Of a DNA stretch of 64,000 nt, positions 19,598 to 31,488 are shown piece after piece. A model generated the notes under the pieces. It was not told the origin of the DNA and did no database searches. It saw nothing but the letters and a program-made list of their open reading frames with translations. The translations under genes were made by a program, and so were the position numbers. The stretch is from Bubalus kerabau. Its lineage: Eukaryota > Chordata > Mammalia > Artiodactyla > Bovidae. The DNA is taken from assembly GCF_029407905.1 (NCBI RefSeq), contig NC_073643.1, forward strand, positions 40,520,501 to 40,584,500, in the 5' to 3' direction. How positions within the stretch are numbered: position 1 is the stretch's first letter; each line of letters opens with the position of its first letter.

Positions 19598-22500
19598 GTA
19601 AGCAGGCGCCAGGGGGCAGGGTCTCTCGTTCCTCAGAAGACGCTGCACGACTGATTCTACTGGCAACTTTGTGAATACAATGTCTTAACTCCCATTTTCT
19701 TTTAACTGACCTTGTAATGCGAATGAAAGTGGCAATTTTGCAAGGAGGATCCTTTACAGGGTTGTTTAAAACAGCCAAAAAGTGGGTTGTGTGATGTACA
19801 TTTCAGCTTGAGTTTTCAGATGTTTCTAGCAACAAGCCAAAGAGGTGAGTATATCTTTGAGATAATTATTCAAGCAGCATATGGTTATTGTCAGGAACAT
19901 ATGAAATACTTTTTGGTCTTTTGTGGCTGTTTCTGTTGCTACCACTGTTGTTTTGATTTATTTTATTTGGTGTGTGGATTGAGAGCCGTCTTTTTGAATT
20001 TATCTCCGTAACTTAGTCTGCTCACCCTAGAGTCTTCATTTGTTAATCTCAGATGACCTGGGTTGCTAAACTCAGTGACAGAAACAAATTATTCTGTGTT
20101 GTTCAACTTGTTGATTCTCCAACCTACATCTAAATAAATACAGCTTACTTTTTTTTTTTAACAAGCCGCTGTCAAAATTATTATTTTGATAATTATACAC
20201 TGAGGGATTTAGAGGCTAATTCAATCCCAAACCTGTAGGGACTTAAACAACCCAACCCTTCCAAGAAAAGATTCCAAGATTTCATTATGATCAAACTGTT
20301 ACACCACTGCTTGTTTCAAAACTGAGATTTAAAAGCATTTCTCTGAAAATCGCCTATGTAAAAAAACCTCACTCATGCTCACTCTTCCCCTCCAATCAGA
20401 TCTACAAGGGGGAAAAGAGGGCATCAATAAAAGTAATGTCAAAGGCACCTAAAATGCTAATTCCCATGAGTAAATGAAAATCAACAGTATAGTTAAATAA
20501 TACACCATAAAGACAGTCATCCCAACTAATGCCTGATTGCATATTTAAATTTCCTCCCTGTTTTTCTACTGTTCCACTCAATCTTGGCTGATCGTGGCAG
20601 GGGAAAGAGGTATGTGACCCAAATGAGTGAGTCAGCCACCTGCTGTCATAGTCTGTGCATGCCCTTCCAGTACCATGTCTTCTAATGGGACTTTTCCCAG
20701 TGCCCCTGCTTCCTAACACTGACCCAAGGAATGTAACAGCAATTTCCACTGGACTGCTTGTGAAATGGGTGGCCTTCCACAGCAGGGTCAATGTGGGTGA
20801 TTCTCTTGTGCGTGCATGAAGCAATTGATAATACTTAACCATGACTGCGGTTACATCCCAACACACGCCTCCTAGCTGCCTTGACTCTGTCCCCTTAGCG
20901 TGTTGTAGCTCCTCTGTCCGTCTGTACTTACCTTCATCCCAGCAGATGAGTACCGAGCCTAGTCACCAGTAGCTAGCCAGAGTAATACTAATCTTCCTCT
21001 ACAGCTGTCTGTATGTGAACCATATATACAGTATTTATATATAGAGAGAGTGCCAATGAATCATGATGTCCCCCAAACCCTCACTGAGAATGGGGTGAAG
21101 ACCCCTTGAGGTAGGTACAACTAACTCCGGCAACACCCAGCAAATGCACAGCCAGGAGTGAGAAGAGGGGCCACGCCAACACCCTCCAAATGCAGACACC
21201 TTCAAACAGAAAATTAAGTTGGGCTAGAGTTTTTATTCTACTCTATCCTACGTGATGTTCTTTTCAGATGGGGGCACCTGGGGTTCATTGTGATGGTAAG
21301 TATGTTCTTTCTGGGTATCTACAGAGTCATCCCCAGAGGCATGGAGGGGTCTGGCCAGTCCTTTCCTGATTTGGGTGTTGAGGCTTTTCCCAATATTTCA
21401 GACCAGATTTTTGAAGACATGGATACAAAGCAGATGGCTTTCTTTCAGTGAATGATTGAAGAAGGAAATGGACACATATGCTTGATTTAATCAAGTTATT
21501 TTCTGAGGCTACTGCAGTCTGAGAAAGGAGAACATTTTCCCAAATGACTCACAAGTGGTACCAAAGAGAAGTTGATATTCCAAAGAAGCCTCTTTTCCCC
21601 AGTTTTCCAAAAAGCCCTTCTTCACTCAGTACTAATCACCATCTTAAACCACCCTCATAACCATCATCACAAAAATATTTTAATCTTACGTGTTCAAAAG
21701 CCACTCATAAATAGGGCAGAAATAAATTCAGTTCTATTCTCATTTACTGACTTCAGAAGTGAGAAACGAAAACTTTGGCATACTTCGGAATTCAGAGGCC
21801 CAGTTTGCTTTTTGATAAATGTAGAGATTTCCAAAATCAGTCCTTTCACCCAATCACAAAACCTCATTACTCAGTTGATCAAAAATCACCCATCTATGAG
21901 CACAGAGGCATTTCCCTCAGCCCTGGTGATGTTTTTAAACTGTCCAGCTGATTTCAGGGTAACGCATGGTCAAGAGACCCTTGGCTGCAACCAAAGAAGT
22001 AAAATTTGCCCTGGCACACTGAGGATGAGAGGATGAGGTTTTGCTGCCAAAAGGATGAAGGATTAGATTTTTCTCCTACTGACCAATACTCACCGCCATC
22101 TTCTCTAGATGCCCAGTGAACTCTAGAAAGTAAGTCCTAAACATGAATCTTAGCTGGACCTTAGCAGTCATGCTGTTTGGTGGCACCACACTAATAAAAG
22201 TGACAAATGGGATCGCCTCCCCCACAGAAGTCAATAATCCTTAAAACTACTTTGAATTCCAATATAAAGTAATTAAATATTTCAGGAGAAAACACAACCC
22301 CCACCAGCTAAGAATATTGTCATGTGCACACACACATGTAGTATATGGTAGCAGTTATCACCCGAATCTCTAAATTACAACATAATTCTGCTCTCAGAGC
22401 CTAAGTTATGTGCATATACACACCTGCACACACACAGGAATTATACCTTCATGTGCTGTTAACTTCACTTTCCCAATCTCTCTCTCTATGTATACGTATG

Positions 22501-24209
22501 TATATGTATATATGTATTGTGGTACACATAGGGGTACATATATACATGTAGTTTGTGTAGAAAATATAGAGTGTGTTCAGTGTGGTTGACCATACCCCTA
22601 AAGTATACATCTTTGCCTTTAAATAATGAAAAACGCTGGGTAAGTATCTAGAAACCAAAGTACAACTCCTTCTTGTCTTTGGAAAAGATTTCTGAAGATT
22701 TTAGACACCCATAGACATGTACAAAAATAGCATTTGCCTGTATGAGCAAGTTTAAAGTAAATATAGATGTCGTTGTTGTTTTATTTTAAACCTTTGCCTT
22801 GCCCAGTCCAGGTTCACAGACTCTGTTCATTTGATTAAAATTAAGAAATGGCTTTTTTGGTGATTACTGCTCTCGCCTGAATCTTTTTCTCCTTCTTAGT
22901 GAGTCAGGTTTGATTATGAGGTTCTGAAAGAATTACTGTGGGTATAGAAAAATAAACTTGGACTTCACTTCTGCAACAATCCCCTATTTAATCTCTCTTC
23001 CTTCGCTAGAATACCAGGTTTCTCTGCCAGATATTAATGGTAATAATTCATACCACAGTAGTCATTGTTCTTCAAAGGCTGCCAATCTATATGATTATTA
23101 ATATAACAACTGTAGATAATTTCTCAGATTCTAACAAGGGACTAAATTTTCTGTAGAGAGTAAAAATGGGTGCTTCTTAAGGCCTCTGGTTTGCAACTTT
23201 TCAATAAAGCTGGTAAGAACCAGGTATGAGGTTGGTCTGAGAAAATTTTTATTTTAGGCATTTAGGATTAGTTTTTGTTTTGCTTCATTTTGTGTTTTTG
23301 TTTCTTTTTTCTTGTCATCCTAGAGCAAAGTTGTGTCTGGGAAGGCATTTCAGTCTCCCCAGTTACTATTTTTTTGAACTCACCCTTAAGATGTAAAGTG
23401 AAACAAATAACTAAAGCATAAGTACCAGCCAGTGTTTGGTATGCCTTTGTGATTATTGCCAGTATCCTCCATCAGGACTGATGAGAATCAGCCCTCCACA
23501 TAGGGTTGGGTGGCAGCAGTGGAACTTTAGCAAGTTTGAGTGTTTAGAAGGTCTCTGCCTAGAAGGCAGATGGCTAGGAGAGCTCTGGGGGAGGAGTCGA
23601 GGGTTTCTCCCTTGGCTGGATTTAGCCAGGTAGTCAGTGGAACAAGCCCCAAACCCCAGGGCTCTCATCCTCAGGTGGTAAAACTGCAGTAAAATCTCAT
23701 CGATTCAGACCCAGTTCCTCCTAATTTGTGACAACTCAACTTCGGATGTGGCTCTTTTAATTTCTCTTCAGTAAAATGTCTGACACCATCTCAACTTTCT
23801 CTAGAAATTCTAAAGGCTTTTCTTCCAAGTTTTATCCCAGGATCTATGAAATTAAAGCTCCCATCTCTTTTACTTCAATTTATAGGTCAATTTATCTACA
23901 GTTATTTGAAATTTTAAAAATACTTTTAAGTTTACCATACGCTTAGCGATAGCCAATCAATGAATACATTGTACTTGGGCTCCCATGTATACACTGCTTT
24001 GAAAAGCGGCTAAATGATCGTTCTTTTTTTAGAAAGCCCAGTAATTGAGGTTTTTTGCTGACAGACTAGCATCTCTTCTCTTCCCTTACTCTGAATCACT
24101 GAGGTTTTACTGTAAGTCAAAATGGAAACAGCAGGTGTCTTATTTCCAGCCAAGCTGCCCTTGCAGAATGGTCCATGACTTGATTTTTTCCATTTAATTT
24201 GCAAACCAG
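19598..24209 (+). other. CADPS: CADPS intron before the 21-nt microexon
   Basis: 4.6 kb with few recognisable repeats: small CA and TA tracts (22325-22345, 22480-22560) and a possible 28-nt pseudoexon at 21268-21295. Otherwise apparently unique sequence. Confidence 0.7.
21268..21295 (+). other. Possible 28-nt cryptic (poison) exon
   Basis: Flanked by tgttcttttcag and a consensus donor ggtaagt. At 28 nt, inclusion between two phase-0 exons would shift the CADPS frame. No coding similarity is seen. It is either an NMD-type exon or a chance pair of sites. Confidence 0.25.
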
Positions 24210-24230
24210 CCACATGTTGATAAAGGAGAA
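24210..24230 (+). CDS. CADPS: CADPS 21-nt microexon (PHVDKGE)
   Basis: Acceptor gcaaaccag and consensus donor gtaagt enclose seven whole codons, PHVDKGE, phase 0 at both ends. Inserted between HHAE and AFAWW it gives the HHAEPHVDKGEAFAWW version that I recall from the canonical CADPS protein. Skipping it leaves HHAEAFAWW. The polypyrimidine tract is modest and a TGC lies within 12 nt of the exon, as in many neural microexons. Four TGCATG motifs lie 348-478 nt downstream, a typical place for RBFOX-promoted inclusion. Confidence 0.9.
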
Positions 24231-25415
24231 GTAAGTAAAATGAAATCTCATGAAAGAAGAGAGGTGGACCCCTGTTCTGCCTCCTGGTGGCTGTTAGAAT
24301 ATCCCCAGATAACTAAGAGATCACAGAAGAGCTTGGCCACTGAACAAACTCTTTTATTTATGGAATTATTTCCATAATCATCTTTCATGTTTTGAAATGC
24401 CTTCCCATCTTTTTTTCGATGAATGCTCTGGAAAGTGTTTCCCATGTAAATACTTTATGGCACCGGGTGGGGAGGTAGGGGAATAAAAAGGGCTGGCAAA
24501 TTGTTTTTGTTTTTCTGCTCTCTTTGAAATCAGCAAAAGGGGATAAAAGGGGGGCCTGTTGACACTGCCACTCATTCTGCATGCTCCCTGCCAGAAATGA
24601 TTAGTCAACATGCATGCATGCCTTTGAATTGCATTCACATCTGGCCCATCTGATGTGAATGTCACCTCTGAGACCCTGCACAATGATTTCCAAGGACCCA
24701 TGTGCATGAAAATGAGTTACTTCACTGATATTTTTGGTTTTCAATGTACATATGTGTCCAACCCTCAGAAAAGTAAGTCCTAATCTTACTGAGTGTCTCC
24801 TAGGTTAAAGCCTGATCTTTCCTATAGACAGGATGCAAAACCAGAGGCTCCCTGCTTAAAGAGATTTCAACTCAAAAGTTTCGTGACAATACAACAATGG
24901 TTTCCTTTGCCTTGGTATGAAATAGGAGTAACATTTCTAACATGTAGGGAAAACGTGAGTTGCTAAGCTTGTATGAAACCACAGACAATTAAGCCCCAGA
25001 TGCGTAGAGATAATAAACAATAATTACCAATTTTCAAGTTAGACCAGCAGAAAACCCATAAACACAGTGAAGAAACTCCCAAATTCTAATACTTTAGAGC
25101 AAGAACTAGTCAACAAGAGCGATAAAGAGCATGACTCAAAAGGTACTGAGTTATTGTAAATTGAACAGAAGTTCTGTGCCTGTCATTTCTTCAGCTGCAG
25201 ATTTCTAAAGCAGGCCTGGAATCATGAAAAACATTGCCCTGGACCACATAGAGGCCCAGCTATATCCAAAAGTGCTGTTCTCTTTACAATAAAATTACCA
25301 AACCCTGCTGGATGCACAATCAGTCTTTAACAGCCAGGGCTTGACTTCACATCTTAGGTCGGAGACAAAAAGCTCATGACCTCTTTGTCTGTTGTTTTTC
25401 TGCCACATCTCAAAG
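24231..25415 (+). other. CADPS: CADPS intron after the 21-nt microexon
   Basis: 1.2 kb with no SINE or LINE recognised. It contains the TGCATG cluster at 24578-24708. The absence of repeats fits constraint on splicing signals. Confidence 0.7.
24578..24708 (+). promoter_or_regulatory. Cluster of four TGCATG (RBFOX) motifs
   Basis: TGCATG at 24578-24583, 24611-24616, 24615-24620 (overlapping) and 24703-24708. A given hexamer is expected about once in 4 kb. They lie downstream of the 21-nt microexon, the side from which RBFOX proteins usually enhance inclusion. Confidence 0.5.
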
Positions 25416-25572
25416 GCCTTCGCATGGTGGTCAGACTTGATGGTGGAACATGCTGAGACGTTCCTGTCACTCTTTGCAGTGGACATGGATGCAGCGTTGG
25501 AAGTGCAGCCTCCAGACACGTGGGACAGTTTCCCACTGTTTCAGCTGCTGAATGATTTTCTCCGGACTGATT
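25416..25572 (+). CDS. CADPS: CADPS constitutive exon (MUN/MHD core)
   Basis: A 157-nt exon after catctcaaag and before gtatgt. It starts in phase 0 with AFAWWSDLMVEHAETFLSLF, continues AVDMDAALEVQPPDTWDSFP and LFQLLNDFLRTD, and leaves T for a Tyr codon. Helix-rich MUN-domain sequence with the conserved AFAWW and DSFPLFQLLNDFL motifs. The MUN region contacts syntaxin-1/SNAREs in vesicle priming (family knowledge). The acceptor lacks a long pyrimidine run next to the AG, but the exon is needed to keep the frame. Confidence 0.96.
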
Positions 25573-26406
25573 GTATGTATCATCTTTGACTGTTTGTCTT
25601 TCTTAAGTAGTGTGCAGATAACTGATGACTGAAATGTGTTTATCCCAGGCAGGCTACACGTTGGAAACAGCTCTTCCGAGTTTTATGATTACTTTAAAGA
25701 AAAAAAAAAAAGGTTACAGCTGATAAAATTCCCTTTCTCCCAGCAAGCATCCTGTTGCAGGGAAGCCCTTTCCTCACTAGGCAGAAAAACCCAAGCTCAG
25801 TGAGAAAGGGGTGCCCATGCCCGTGTGTTTTATTTGCTCTTTAACAAGCTAATTAACTTCAGCTCTACACATTTTGAATTTTTAATCAAAAGATGCTTCC
25901 TGGATGGAAAACAATTTCAAGCTAAGTAACACCTAAGTGTTTCAGAGTGTCTTAGAGCACCACATAGCCATAAAGTACACCATCCTCCTCAGAATGATGA
26001 AGGGAAGAAGGGATACAGAATTCTTTCTTCCTGGTAACATAAGGGGGAAAAGGGAGCAGGCACAAAGAAAACCTAAAGGAAAAAAAAAAGTATCACTTTT
26101 TGCTTTTGTTGTTCTTTAAGGGGGCATTCTTTTTTTCCCTTTCCTGGAGAGTGACACAAATGAGTAAAAGGTTTTTGAATTCCGTTATCCTTCCACGCAG
26201 ATTGAAGCATGATGCCATTCATGTACCGTTTGCCTTGCTTCTTCTCCTCCTTCCTATCCTCCTCCTCATCCTTGTCCTCTTCCTCCTCCTTTCTGGCTTT
26301 TTAAGAAGCAGTATATTTAAAAGAGAAAACGGTCCTCTCTATGTCATCATTGTACGCTGAAAAAGCTACTGTGGATTCTTACTGAGCTTTTGCTTATCTG
26401 TTCTAG
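25573..26406 (+). other. CADPS: CADPS intron
   Basis: 834 nt. The one marked feature is a polypyrimidine stretch at 26225-26292. No repeat element was recognised. Confidence 0.75.
26225..26292. repeat. CTT/CCT-rich polypyrimidine tract
   Basis: Tandem ttctcctcc and cctcctcctc units just over 100 nt before the next acceptor. Low complexity; it may bind PTB-type proteins. Confidence 0.6.
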
Positions 26407-26548
26407 ATAATTTGTGCAATGGAAAATTTCACAGACACCTGCAAGACCTGTTTGCCCCACTTGTGGTTAGATATGTGGATTTGATGGAGTCCTCAATTGC
26501 ACAATCCATTCACAGGGGCTTTGAGCGGGAGTCATGGGAACCAGTCAA
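26407..26548 (+). CDS. CADPS: CADPS constitutive exon (DLFAPLVVRYVDLMESS)
   Basis: A 142-nt exon after ttctag and before gtaagg. AT completes Tyr, then NLCNGKFHRHLQDLFAPLVV, RYVDLMESSIAQSIHRGFER, ESWEPV, and AA remains. DLFAPLVVRYVDLMESSIAQ is a CAPS/MUN hallmark. At residue 9 after Tyr an AGA gives Arg where I remember Lys (FHKH) in human CADPS and in CADPS2. The AA end joins G of the 147-nt cassette (Lys) or T of the 37782 exon (Asn). Confidence 0.96.
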
Positions 26549-26879
26549 GTAAGGAAACCTCTTTTGATACTATCGGAGTGTGGGTGCAAATGGCTGGAGA
26601 ATCATACAGAAATGGATTAATGGTGTCTTATGGTGTTCATTGTTTACATGGACAGAGAGCAAACACCTTACTCCCAACTACGATGCTCACCGATGTCCAA
26701 GGAGGGGAGCGGGGAAGAGGCTGAGAAGTGTTTCATGAAATGAAATCTTTGTTTTATTGCACAAGATAGATAAGCTATATGGAATATAAACCTGCCTGTG
26801 ATATTTGTACTGTGTACCTTACTCTAGTGGTTTTACCCTTAGGAATTGACGTTTCCCAAAGTGGGTTCCATAGGAGTCT

Positions 26880-27086
26880 AAGGAGTCAGCAAATTTTTCA
26901 TGAAAGACCAGATAGTAAATATTTAGGCTTCTCAAGCCACACGATCTGTATCAGCGCTCCGCTCTGCAGTAATGCTAAAGCAGCAACAGACAATAAGTAA
27001 ATGAACAAGTGTAGCTGTATTCCCCTAAAACTTGTTTACAAAAGCAGGAAACTGGCCTGTGAGCCAGTTTGTCATTTCTTGGCCTA
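26880..27086 (+). mobile_element. hAT-Charlie-type MITE
   Basis: gaccagatagtaaatattta, ggcttctcaagccacacgat, cagcaacagacaataagtaa and aaaacttgtttacaaaagca follow the order of a common mammalian hAT-type MITE. Ends are worn. Confidence 0.6.
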
Positions 27087-27945
27087 GGCTTTTGAAATGC
27101 TCCTCCAGAAAAGGACTTTGTGGCCAGATACGTTTAGGATACTCTGCATACCCTCCTCATCTACCCAACACCCTTGTCTCCTGGGTAGCCTTCGAGGAGT
27201 AGTTCAAAACCCGGAGAGTATAGTAATACAGAAACTTGTTTGCCTGTGCTTAATCTAGAACTTTCTGAATTACTACTTATTTTCCTAGTAGGATATCTAT
27301 CCTATAGGACCAAGTACAGGAAATCTCATAGGTTGTGATTTTGACAGTTGCCATAGCTGCTTGGCAGATAGATCCTATTAGAAATGGGTGGCAGATTCAG
27401 TGCCACGTCCATTTCCCAGCAAGGAAGAAGGGCTGTCACTCAAGGCTGCCAGAGGGTCAGTCTCAGACCCTCCCCCCACGCCTTTTCTGGAGAAGTGAAG
27501 AACTTTTTGAGGGAGAGAATTTTCTGATAGGCTTAGAAAAGCTCCAGTAAAGCCTGATAAGAGCTTTGCTCTGTTAGATTCTTTTTTTTTTCTGTAAGAA
27601 AACCATTTTGTTCCTTTGGTCCTTTACATCTGTGGGATGTGGCAAACAGCATGGAGTGAAGTGGGGTGTGTACCACACCCTGTCAGGCACGCCAGAACAG
27701 ATGTTCAGGAGCCTTCTCTCAACTTGGAAGCCTTGACTTGCACCCTGTCTTTCAGTGGTTTTCTTGAATCAAGACTCCCCTTCTAATATTACACTGAATC
27801 AGATTCTGACTCATAAAAGAAGCAATGCAAAATAGCTTTTTCAACCCACACCCCCCCTCTTTCCACATCTGAGCCATATAAGAAGTCTCTTGACTTGCCC
27901 TACTGAACAGGTTAATAGGCAGTATAGCTCTTCATTTGCAAGTAC

Positions 27946-27948
<3 letters not shown>

Positions 27949-27977
<29 letters not shown>
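27949..27977. repeat. (AT)n microsatellite
   Basis: About 14 uninterrupted AT units. Likely length-polymorphic. Confidence 0.85.
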
Positions 27978-27981
<4 letters not shown>

Positions 27982-29220
27982 TAAATTTTCGCTTATAATT
28001 CTCAGGTTTACAACAGTTTCTTAATACAGCTCTGCTGACTTTCAACTCATGAGAATAGAAATGGGACCTTTGATGATAAAGCATGAACGAGTGTATTTTT
28101 TTAAATGCTCACTCAAATCAAGACAGTTGTCCCGTGCAGAATGGTTGTGAAAAAAGAAAAGGTTAAAATGAGTAATACTCACATTTTGAAAATAGCAGTG
28201 GTCTCGAAATAGCATTTACTTACTTGGGTTTACATGGTGAAGGCTACTACCATCAGCACACACGGGAGGAAATGATGGGCATCCGGATGTTCCTGTTTCT
28301 TAAAGGGCCCTCGAGGCAGGGGCCTTGTTCTGCAGTTACTAGCCAGAAGGCAGGGGCTTGAACCTCCATAAGTGTCTTCTCATCTGTAAAACTAAGTTTT
28401 AAAAACGTCTGTACTCAGTATGTGAGATTTGTCCTGAAGCTCTGTGATCACGTCCCTGAAGTCATTTTTAACCTATTCAATTCTAAAGAAACCTTCTGCA
28501 CCATAACATATACGTAATCAGTCAGAAGTAAAAGTAGACTCAGAATCATTTTCACAATTGGAAGTCTTGGTCAGGGATTGTTCTCACAAGGTGTTTTTAA
28601 GGGGTAGAAATAAATAAAATATGAACTCTCAGATCAGTAATTTAAAGATCTGAAAATTAGCAAAGAGTTGATCATTTGTGACTAATAACCTAAAAATAGT
28701 TTATAGGGATGTTTTTTCCTTAAGTAGCTTTTTTCTCTCCTAAACTCTGCTGTGGGTGGGCTCATGAATATGACTGTGGTTTATTTAATTCATACTAAAT
28801 AGTACATGGTTTTCAGAGTAGGTAGAGGTATTGGAAAATGCCAGCTAATACATAAGCTAAATTTAAATTGTCTGAAATCACCTGCATTTTATTAGCTGAT
28901 TTGTAAACAGAATGTGGATACCACGGAACAGATTTGCAGAATGGCTGGCACATATAAGGGGTATAAAAGGTAATACAAAATTGAGAGCATACCTATGTGA
29001 TCAGAAGGAATAAATCGCTCTACTTCTTACCATGTAAAAAGAAAGTATGCACTTCTATCTGATCTCTGGATAGAGGGTTGATAAAGACGCAGAGATCCTT
29101 TTTTCCCCCGAGTGAAAAATGATCTTTTTGGAATGGTTTTCATCAGGGTGCTCAAAAATAAGAAGCTGGCTTAGGTAGTTTGCTCAGTCTTCTCTAATTG
29201 TGTCACGTGATCCCGCAGCA

Positions 29221-29250
29221 CGCACATGCACGCGCACACACACACACGCA
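29221..29250. repeat. CA/CG-rich tract
   Basis: Imperfect (CA)n with CG interruptions (gcacgcgcacacacacacac). Confidence 0.65.
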
Positions 29251-29399
29251 GAACCAAACACCACAGCCTTTCTCTCAAACAATTCTTGTACTCAAATAGT
29301 TCTGCTCTTCTACTTTTCAAACGTCATCGTTATAGCACATGATTATACATAAAATGACTGAGAAATGCATTGTAAAACTTACTCCAGGAAAAACTGGTA

Positions 29400-29631
29400 C
29401 AGTTGACTCTTGAACAGCATGGGTTTGAATGGCACAGGTCCACTAATACAGGGATTTTTTTTCTGGTAGTAAATATGACAGTTCTGCTCAGAGGTTGGTT
29501 GAATCCACAGATATGGAACTGAGGGTAAAGAGGAACCATGGGTACAAGGGCTAAGTATAAACGTATATGTGAATTTTTAACTGCACAGGAGTCAGTGCCT
29601 CTAAAGCCGCACATTGTTCAAGAATTAACAA
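29400..29631. mobile_element. Tigger-type (TcMar) non-autonomous DNA transposon
   Basis: The left end cagttgactcttgaacagca and the reverse of the right end (cacattgttcaagaattaac) form terminal inverted repeats. ggtttgaatggcacaggtcc matches the familiar Tigger-derived MITE order. TA precedes the left end. Confidence 0.7.
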
Positions 29632-30429
29632 AATATTTAAAATGTTAAAGCAAAACAGAACTCTGACAAGGAAATGCTACCAATATATCAAAGTTCCTAA
29701 GAAAGGAGTTTAAATATTCTCTATCCTTCAGATTTTCTTCCTTCAAAATATGGTCCTGTAAAAGAAAAGAAAGCATCATTATTTGGCTTTCATACAACTA
29801 AAGTCATTGGATAGAAAGGGTGAAATGGCTGGGTCCTTGTTGCTGCCTTTCTCTAGAAAGGTAAGCTTCCATCTCTGCAAGAAGAGAAAAGGAGCTGCAT
29901 CCCCATATCCATTAGACCAGATGGTGGTCGTGATTTGAATCTCCAGGCTTTGGTGGAAAATGTCATCCCATAGCTTCTCGCCACAGCTGAAGTCAGTCAG
30001 CCTCTCGAGGGCAAGCCCGGCTGGAGCCCATGGCCCTCTCAGAGGTTCCCATCAGGACACGTCACAGGGCTGCCACCCACAGCTGGGCAGGTTGTTCAGA
30101 ACCCTTCCAGTGGCCCTGGAGTATGAGCTGCTGGTCCTAGCAGATGGACCGCATTCTACCAGCTTTTAAGAGTTGGTTTGTTGCTGGTCATGTCATCCTG
30201 ACCTATGTGGAAGAAAACTTAGAAAGCGTGTAATCTAAAGCTTGCAGAAAGCCCTCTGCGCTACTGTTTCACTGACAGATCATCTCCAGTCTCATTTCCC
30301 AGCACAAGGAATCCATGCTTCACAGTTGCCCCTTTCAGGTCAGGGTGATTCTGAATTGTAGCGCTAAACACTGCTTCTTGATACATGCACACTAGAAAAA
30401 CTGGGTTTCTCATGTCTCAAAATGCCCTC

Positions 30430-30447
30430 ACTCTCTCTCTCTCTGCC
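30430..30447. repeat. (CT)n tract
   Basis: ctcactctctctctctctgc, short. Confidence 0.55.
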
Positions 30448-30584
30448 TGAGATAGACATGTGAAAAGTATTAAAATAATGTCTTTTCCCAGATTACTAAA
30501 AATGTCAATATCTTAATAAAACGTCAGACCAAAGATACCATAGCAATATGCAAGTGTCCTAGTATGAAATAGACAAATATTAGA

Positions 30585-30690
30585 CTAAGAGGCAGAACTC
30601 TTTAACTCTGCTAATAACTTGCTAAGTGACCTTGGGCAAATCCAATGACCTTCTTGAGCCTCAGTGTCCTCCTTTGTAAAACAGAACCTT
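30585..30690 (-). mobile_element. MIR SINE fragment, antisense
   Basis: aactctgctaataacttgct, aagtgaccttgggcaaatcc and cttgagcctcagtgtcctcc are the reverse complement of MIR. Confidence 0.7.
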
Positions 30691-31280
30691 TGAATATCTA
30701 ACAGTGACATTCTAGAAAATCTGATTTTCCATATTCATTCCATATATACATTTAATCAGCAGTGCCTCCCTAACCCGTCAGACAGGACCTACGGCAGGTG
30801 TTCAGTAAGCATGTATTGATTAGCAGATATTTATTAAGAAACCCTTACAGGCTGAAAACTGTTAAGAGTACCACAGGAGAACTATGGGGAAAATAAATTG
30901 AAAAAAAGAGATACATTCCCCTGAATGGAGGTTTCAATCTGGTTGGGTCTGAGCAATATGCACACACAAAAAATGACTTTTGTGGGGAAGGCTGGTAGTG
31001 ATAGTAAACAAAAAGTTGAGAAACAACCCCTCTAAACTCTAGAAAGATACCAAAGAGTGCCCCATGGACCAAAGTAGGGATTAGACCTAAGGGTGCACCA
31101 GGAGAGAAGTTTCAGTGTTCAGAGCACACAGAGAAGACAAGATATACTACATGTATACATGAAGCAAAGGGTTCATACAAAGGAAGGCTTTCTGTGTCTT
31201 AAATCTAACCCCATCCAAAAATCTAAAGCAGAAGACTTGGAGAGAAGACCCAACGATACCCTCTCTGCCCAGGACATAAG

Positions 31281-31488
31281 TATGCTAGTCACTCAGTTGT
31301 GTCCAACTCTTGGCGACCCCATGGGCTCTAACCCACCAGGCTCCTCTGTCCATGGAATTCCCCAGGCAAGAATACTGGAGTGTGTTGCCATGCCCTTTTC
31401 CAGGGGATCTTCTCGACCCAGGAATCGAACCCAGGCCTCCTGCATTGCAGACAGATTCTTTACCATCTGAGCCACCAGGAAAGCCCCA
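31281..31488 (-). mobile_element. Bov-tA SINE, antisense
   Basis: ctcagttgtgtccaactctt, ggcgaccccatgggctcta, ggaatcgaacccaggcctcc and gagccaccaggaaagcccc. Essentially full length. Confidence 0.88.

Noticed and set aside
20402..22036. Two 154-codon open frames (20402-20866 minus, 21572-22036 plus) as genes
   Set aside because: No recognisable domain, low-complexity and intron-like composition, no splice or promoter context. Consistent with chance.
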